Shown here one piece after another: positions 6,521-9,935 of a stretch of DNA of 9,935 nt. Each line of letters begins with the position of its first letter. The first letter of the stretch is position 1. Source of the DNA: Actinomycetota bacterium (GTDB lineage: Bacteria > Actinomycetota > Acidimicrobiia > Acidimicrobiales > Poriferisodalaceae); assembly GCA_013151655.1 (NCBI GenBank), contig JAADHX010000488.1, positions 1-9,935 on the forward strand. The letters are read 5' to 3'. A program made the position numbers and the translations under genes. The notes under the pieces were generated by a model that worked only from the letters and a program-made list of their open reading frames with translations, ran no database searches and was not told the origin of the DNA.

Positions 6521-7938
6521 AGCTCTCGCGAAGGCTCGCTCAGACGCCTTGTTGACGATGCTGCTGCCCGAATAGGCAGTAGTTCGACAAGTTGTCTGTT
6601 CTCTTCTGCATCGAGCACGCCGTGCTGCACACACGCGGGCACAAGTTGGTCGGTCTCGGGATGGCCCATGCTGTACGCGCACGCTTCCAGACGCTCCTGG
6701 GCCTCAAGGATTCGTGGTTCGGTCGCCCGAGTACCAGCCAAAATATGTTCCCACCCGTCGGCGGTATCGGCGGCATCGATGAACTGATGCATCACGTAGG
6801 TGACCGCCTTGGCCTCCCACCACTTCTGCTTGACGCCTCCGCCACGTTTTGCGAATCGGCTGGCCCAGCGGGCCGCATCCACCACGAACTTCGGATTGCT
6901 CGCTAACGACCTCGCTATCCGAACCGCCGTCTCGCCTTTCTCACGCCTGATGAAGTTGCCGGGAAACGTGTCGATCCACGACTGGGCCATCGCTTGGTCG
7001 CGTGGCTCGGTGTCGTCAAGCAGGGGAACGTAGGTGTCGCCCATCCACGCGCCCCAGGTAACCCGGTTGCATCGAAGATCGCCTATTTGCATTGCTTCGA
7101 ACGGCAACCGAGTTCCCGCGCCTGCCTCGACTTCGCCCCACACCAACTCCGACGTCAACTCGCGATAGCCGGCGCTCCACCTGGCTGAGTTGCCGATGTA
7201 TGCGGCTGGTTGAAACGAGAACATCCGCCAACCTTGGTCCTTGCAGGTATCGACCACATCAGCGACCTCGCTGATGTTCTCAGGCGTGACCGTCATGTTG
7301 TGGGCAAGGTAGGAAGACACCCCATGTTCCTGCTTCAGGCGAGCGAACATGGCGCAAAACCGGTCCCGAAACTCGTTCAGTTCCGCCTCGGACTGCGGCT
7401 TCTTGATGCCGCTTCGGCCCATCATGGTGGTGTCCATATGGCATGCAAACGACAGACTCGGAAATCGCGGCTCGTCATTGTCGTCGATAGCGATCGCCCG
7501 TAGATGTTCGTAGTCGAAGTCGCCGTGGGTGAAACTCATCGGCGCTCGCCCGTGGTTACGCATCACTTGTATCGCCGCCGCGTGATCGTCTGGGTCCAAG
7601 AGGCTGACCTCGCCGCCGATCAGTTGGGCGAACCCACCCCATCCCCGCTTCTCTCGAAGAAAGGCCATCTGTTTGGTGATCTCTCTGATGGTGTGCGGAC
7701 CGTCAACCCGAACCTTGTTGGCGTCAGCGGAGTGATAACACGGCTTGCAAGAGAAGTTGCAGCTAGGAAACACGCCGTGGGTGGCCTCACAACCGGTGGT
7801 CTTCTTGCCGAGCAATTGTCCCGAAACCCTCGAGTTGTCAGGGAGGTCGCGCCACCGGACCGCCAGAGCAGCAGCGGTATCGGGATCGACCGGCCTTGTT
7901 CGAAGTTCGAGATCGCGGATAGTTGCTCTGACAGACAT
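6517..7938 (-). CDS. Radical SAM enzyme, substrate unknown
   Basis: A 473-residue radical SAM protein. The [4Fe-4S] motif is C-N-F-S-C-K-P-C-Y-H with Cys60, Cys64 and Cys67, followed by the SAM-amino-group motif IGGE at 107-110. Further conserved-looking blocks are HMDTTMMGR (167-175), AHNMTVTPENI (212-222) and FSFQPAAYIGN (240-250). Extra cysteines at 50, 166, 195, 232, 290, 420 and 436 do not form a compact SPASM-like cluster. The C-terminal third is Trp- and Arg-rich and helical, unlike any domain I can name. I choose ATG 7938 rather than in-frame 7989, since GGTAGGG precedes it and the upstream codons lie in the divergent promoter region. Its 5' end faces the CDP-alcohol transferase/egtD operon across 79 bp, suggesting shared regulation. 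It could modify a small molecule, lipid or peptide; no precursor peptide is visible. Confidence 0.88.
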   Translation of the reverse strand: MSVRATIRDLELRTRPVDPDTAAALAVRWRDLPDNSRVSGQLLGKKTTGCEATHGVFPSCNFSCKPCYHSADANKVRVDGPHTIREITKQMAFLREKRGWGGFAQLIGGEVSLLDPDDHAAAIQVMRNHGRAPMSFTHGDFDYEHLRAIAIDDNDEPRFPSLSFACHMDTTMMGRSGIKKPQSEAELNEFRDRFCAMFARLKQEHGVSSYLAHNMTVTPENISEVADVVDTCKDQGWRMFSFQPAAYIGNSARWSAGYRELTSELVWGEVEAGAGTRLPFEAMQIGDLRCNRVTWGAWMGDTYVPLLDDTEPRDQAMAQSWIDTFPGNFIRREKGETAVRIARSLASNPKFVVDAARWASRFAKRGGGVKQKWWEAKAVTYVMHQFIDAADTADGWEHILAGTRATEPRILEAQERLEACAYSMGHPETDQLVPACVQHGVLDAEENRQLVELLPIRAAASSTRRLSEPSREL

Positions 7939-8017
7939 CGCCCTACCCAACCCTGGCAAACCTTGGGTTAATCCCAAAACTAGGCACAAACGTGCCGCTG
8001 GCCGGGTTCCAAATTGA
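7939..8017. promoter_or_regulatory. Divergent promoter region with palindromes
   Basis: This 79-bp gap must hold the promoters of both the radical SAM gene (minus) and the phosphatidyltransferase-egtD operon (plus). It contains TTGGGTTAATCCCAA (7963-7977; 5-bp arms, 5-base centre) and GGCACAAACGTGCC (7983-7996; 5-bp arms, 4-base centre). AACCC (7949-7953) can also pair with GGGTT (7965-7969). A dimeric repressor could control both directions from these sites. I cannot place convincing -35/-10 boxes. Confidence 0.45.
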
Positions 8018-8611
8018 ATGCTCGATCAGACCGTTCGCCCCATCATCGCGAGACCACTCGACCGCGCCGCGCAATCGCTTGATCGAGCCGGCATCACTCC
8101 CGCGGGGATAACTGCGATCGGACTCGGTCTAGGTGTTGCCGCGTGTGTTGCGGTCCTTGTCGGAGCATGGTGGCTAGCCATGGGCTTCTGGCTTCTGAAT
8201 CGACTTGCCGATGGCCTTGACGGACCGCTGGCGCGCCGCCGTGGTCCGACTGATCTTGGAGGGTTGTTCGATCTCGTGTCGGACTTCACTGTGTACGCGG
8301 CGATCATCGTGGCTATGGCGATCCGCGTTGACGATGCTCGGATGGCAGCAATCTTTGTCTTGTTCGCTTACTACCTGTCCGGGACGGCAGGTCTGGCGTG
8401 GTCGAACCTTGCGGCTCGGCGAGAAATAGTTGGCGATTCGAGAGCATTCATTTTTCCGGCGGGTTTGGCTGAAGGCACCGAAACGGTGATTGCCTATGTG
8501 GTGATGTTTGCATTTCCTTCCCACCTGGAGGCGCTTCTATGGACTTGGAGCGCTGTTGTCGGCGTGACTGCTGTCCAGCGCGTGGTCTATACGCATCGGT
8601 TATTAAAATGA
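8018..8611 (+). CDS. CDP-alcohol phosphatidyltransferase family protein
   Basis: A 197-residue integral membrane enzyme of the CDP-alcohol phosphotransferase family, which moves a phosphatidyl (or similar) group from a CDP-linked donor to an alcohol acceptor and so makes phospholipid head groups. The complete signature D-G-x-D-G-x2-A-R-x7-G-x3-D-x3-D is at residues 65-89 (Asp65, Asp68, Gly69, Ala72, Arg73, Gly81, Asp85, Asp89). Four to six membrane helices are visible (about 30-50, 50-63, 90-105, 110-128, 153-167, 172-188). The acceptor cannot be read from the motif: phosphatidylglycerophosphate, phosphatidylinositol-phosphate and phosphatidylserine synthases all share it. No ribosome binding site stands out before ATG 8018. 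The last codon and stop overlap the egtD-like start (ATGA, 8608-8611), which ties this lipid enzyme to a histidine methyltransferase, an unusual pairing. Confidence 0.92.
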   Translation: MLDQTVRPIIARPLDRAAQSLDRAGITPAGITAIGLGLGVAACVAVLVGAWWLAMGFWLLNRLADGLDGPLARRRGPTDLGGLFDLVSDFTVYAAIIVAMAIRVDDARMAAIFVLFAYYLSGTAGLAWSNLAARREIVGDSRAFIFPAGLAEGTETVIAYVVMFAFPSHLEALLWTWSAVVGVTAVQRVVYTHRLLK

Positions 8612-9600
8612 CCGCACGTTGCGATGGCTCAGCTAACCGTGGCCGATACCGGGTCGACCGCCTCGATGTCGGTGATGAGACCGCGCGGCTATTGGCCGAC
8701 CTACACCAAGGGCTGGCCTCCTCGCCTAAATCTATTCCTCCAAAGTGGTTTTACGACGAAGAAGGGTCCCGGCTGTTCGAGGAGATAACCAAACTGCCGG
8801 AGTACTATCCGACAGAGGCCGAACGAGCGATCCTCACCGAGAACGCCGACGCAATGGTCGCTCTGGCCGGGGCCGACACACTGGTAGAACTCGGCGCTGG
8901 AGTGTCCGACAAGACCACGGCGTTACTAGATGCGATTGGCCGTCGAAACAACGGCAAGATTCGTTTCGTGCCATTTGACATCAGCCAGGACGCGATCGAG
9001 ACGGGCGCGTCACGGCTTCTGGAGCGATATCTCGATATCGAGATCCACGGCGTCGTTGGCGACTTCGACCTGCATCTCCCGCAGCTTCCAACGGCGGGCA
9101 GCCGGATGATCGCGTTTCTCGGCGGCACTATTGGGAACTACCCGCCTGAACCTCGTTTGAAGTTGCTTAGCCAGATCATTTCATCGATGGACTACGACGA
9201 CCACCTGCTGCTCGGAACCGATCTGGTCAAGGGCGAGGATCGTCTAGTTGTTGCGTACGACGACCCGGCCGGGATCACGGCTCTATTCAACAAGAACGTC
9301 ATCACGGTCATGGCCCGGGCCTTCGATCTCGACGTAAGCGCCGACGATTTCGAACACAGAGCCATTTGGAATCGCGACGAAGCGTGGATCGAAATGCACT
9401 TGATCGCCAAACGAGATGTCAGTTTCGATCTACCAGGAATGCATGTCGATATAACAAGAGGCGAATATCTCCTTACCGAAATCTCAGCGAAGTTCACCCC
9501 AGATTCCTTGCTGGCTGATTTCGAAGCCGTGGGGCTACGAGTCGTCGAAACTTGGACCGACGGTGATTTTCTGGTGAGCTTGTCGCGATTGAACAAGTAG
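8608..9600 (+). CDS. egtD: L-histidine N-alpha-methyltransferase (EgtD-type)
   Basis: A 330-residue SAM-dependent methyltransferase that should trimethylate the alpha-amino group of L-histidine to hercynine, the first step of ergothioneine synthesis. The N-terminal block IPPKWFYDEEGSRLFEEIT followed by PEYYPTEAE (residues 43-72) and ELGAGVSDKT (94-103, SAM site) are hallmarks of the family. Compared from memory with Mycobacterium smegmatis EgtD, the histidine-binding residues are kept: Tyr49, Tyr66/67, Asn177 in GTIGN, Tyr217, and the imidazole-contacting Met263, Glu291 and Ser293 (LTEIS). Length matches the usual 320-330. I choose ATG 8608 because it overlaps the upstream stop as ATGA and because the Cys/Arg-rich upstream codons lie inside the previous gene. 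A dioxygenase gene follows 12 bp downstream. No egtA, egtB, egtC or egtE is in the window, so hercynine may have another use here. Confidence 0.94.
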   Translation: MTARCDGSANRGRYRVDRLDVGDETARLLADLHQGLASSPKSIPPKWFYDEEGSRLFEEITKLPEYYPTEAERAILTENADAMVALAGADTLVELGAGVSDKTTALLDAIGRRNNGKIRFVPFDISQDAIETGASRLLERYLDIEIHGVVGDFDLHLPQLPTAGSRMIAFLGGTIGNYPPEPRLKLLSQIISSMDYDDHLLLGTDLVKGEDRLVVAYDDPAGITALFNKNVITVMARAFDLDVSADDFEHRAIWNRDEAWIEMHLIAKRDVSFDLPGMHVDITRGEYLLTEISAKFTPDSLLADFEAVGLRVVETWTDGDFLVSLSRLNK

Positions 9601-9612
9601 GGGTCGATTGCC

Positions 9613-9935
9613 ATGAAATTCGAAACGGCGTGCAGCGTCTTTGGTGCCTATGTGCACGACATCGATCTGAACGATCTGACTTCGGCCGATGTGACCCAGC
9701 TCGACGATGCGTGGGCCGAGTACGGCGTGTTGTTCATTCGTGACCAACAGCTCACCCCGGAACAGCATCTCGGGTTCGCCGAGCGGTTCGCTTCCATCGA
9801 TGTGAACCAGTTCTTTCGACCCGTCGACGGCCATCCTGGCATCGCAGAGGTTTTGAAGGAACGCGACCAGACTATAAACATAGGTGGCGGCTGGCACACC
9901 GATCATAGTTATGACGACCAACCGGCCCGAGGGTC
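9613..9935 (+). CDS. TauD/TfdA-type 2-oxoglutarate/Fe(II) dioxygenase, 3' end cut by window
   Basis: The first 107 codons of a dioxygenase, open to the right edge. The N-terminus (GAYVHDIDLNDL, then a helix and YGVLFIRDQQLTPEQHLGFAERFA at residues 37-60) is the typical start of TauD/TfdA proteins. GGWHTDHSYDDQPARG at 92-107 carries the His95-x-Asp97 pair that binds iron; the distal His and the Arg for 2-oxoglutarate lie beyond the edge. The family hydroxylates or cleaves substrates such as taurine, 2,4-D, trimethyllysine and gamma-butyrobetaine. The AGGGG ribosome binding site (9599-9603) overlaps the egtD stop, so the gene belongs to the same operon. A trimethylammonium amino acid such as hercynine would be a sensible substrate given its position, but that is inference. 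Confidence 0.9.
   Translation, partial: MKFETACSVFGAYVHDIDLNDLTSADVTQLDDAWAEYGVLFIRDQQLTPEQHLGFAERFASIDVNQFFRPVDGHPGIAEVLKERDQTINIGGGWHTDHSYDDQPARG

Overview
The window is about 60% G+C (estimated by eye), with densely packed protein genes and no RNA genes, insertion sequences or CRISPR arrays that I can recognise. An actinobacterium is the best guess, perhaps a marine or freshwater Acidimicrobiia-like lineage. The hints are the VapC subtype, a histidine-betaine methyltransferase closely matching mycobacterial EgtD, a likely leaderless vapB, and the codon use. No marker gene fixes the taxonomy, so this stays an inference.

Layout from left to right: (1) 1-201, window edge with no secure gene. 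(2) 202-1002 (+), alpha/beta hydrolase. (3) 1078-2687 (+), a two-gene unit: an exported, C-terminally anchored di-heme cytochrome c peroxidase/MauG-type protein, overlapped by a small secreted or membrane protein with the same architecture (signal peptide, short outer region, Gly-Gly, membrane helix, basic tail). A strong hairpin at 2698-2735 separates it from the convergent gene. (4) 2782-3858 (-), stand-alone class II dihydroorotase PyrC. (5) 3859-4212, non-coding. (6) 4213-4889 (-), a VapBC type II toxin-antitoxin pair with a palindromic candidate operator. (7) 5066-6520 (+), NAD(P)-dependent aldehyde dehydrogenase, whose stop codon overlaps that of the convergent gene. (8) 6517-7938 (-), a radical SAM enzyme of unknown substrate. 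(9) From 8018 to the right edge (+), diverging from the radical SAM gene: a CDP-alcohol phosphatidyltransferase, an EgtD-type L-histidine N-alpha-trimethyltransferase joined to it by an ATGA overlap, and a TauD/TfdA-type 2-oxoglutarate dioxygenase cut by the window edge.

The right third is the most interesting part. EgtD makes hercynine (histidine betaine), normally for ergothioneine, but no EgtA, EgtB, EgtC or EgtE is visible. Its immediate partners are a membrane lipid head-group transferase and a non-heme iron dioxygenase, and a radical SAM enzyme shares the divergent promoter region. This could be a hercynine-based pathway other than ergothioneine synthesis, possibly a lipid or a hydroxylated betaine. 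That is a hypothesis: the operon continues beyond the window and ergothioneine genes may follow. The other genes (hydrolase, pyrC, vapBC, aldehyde dehydrogenase) look like ordinary genes with no evident common pathway.
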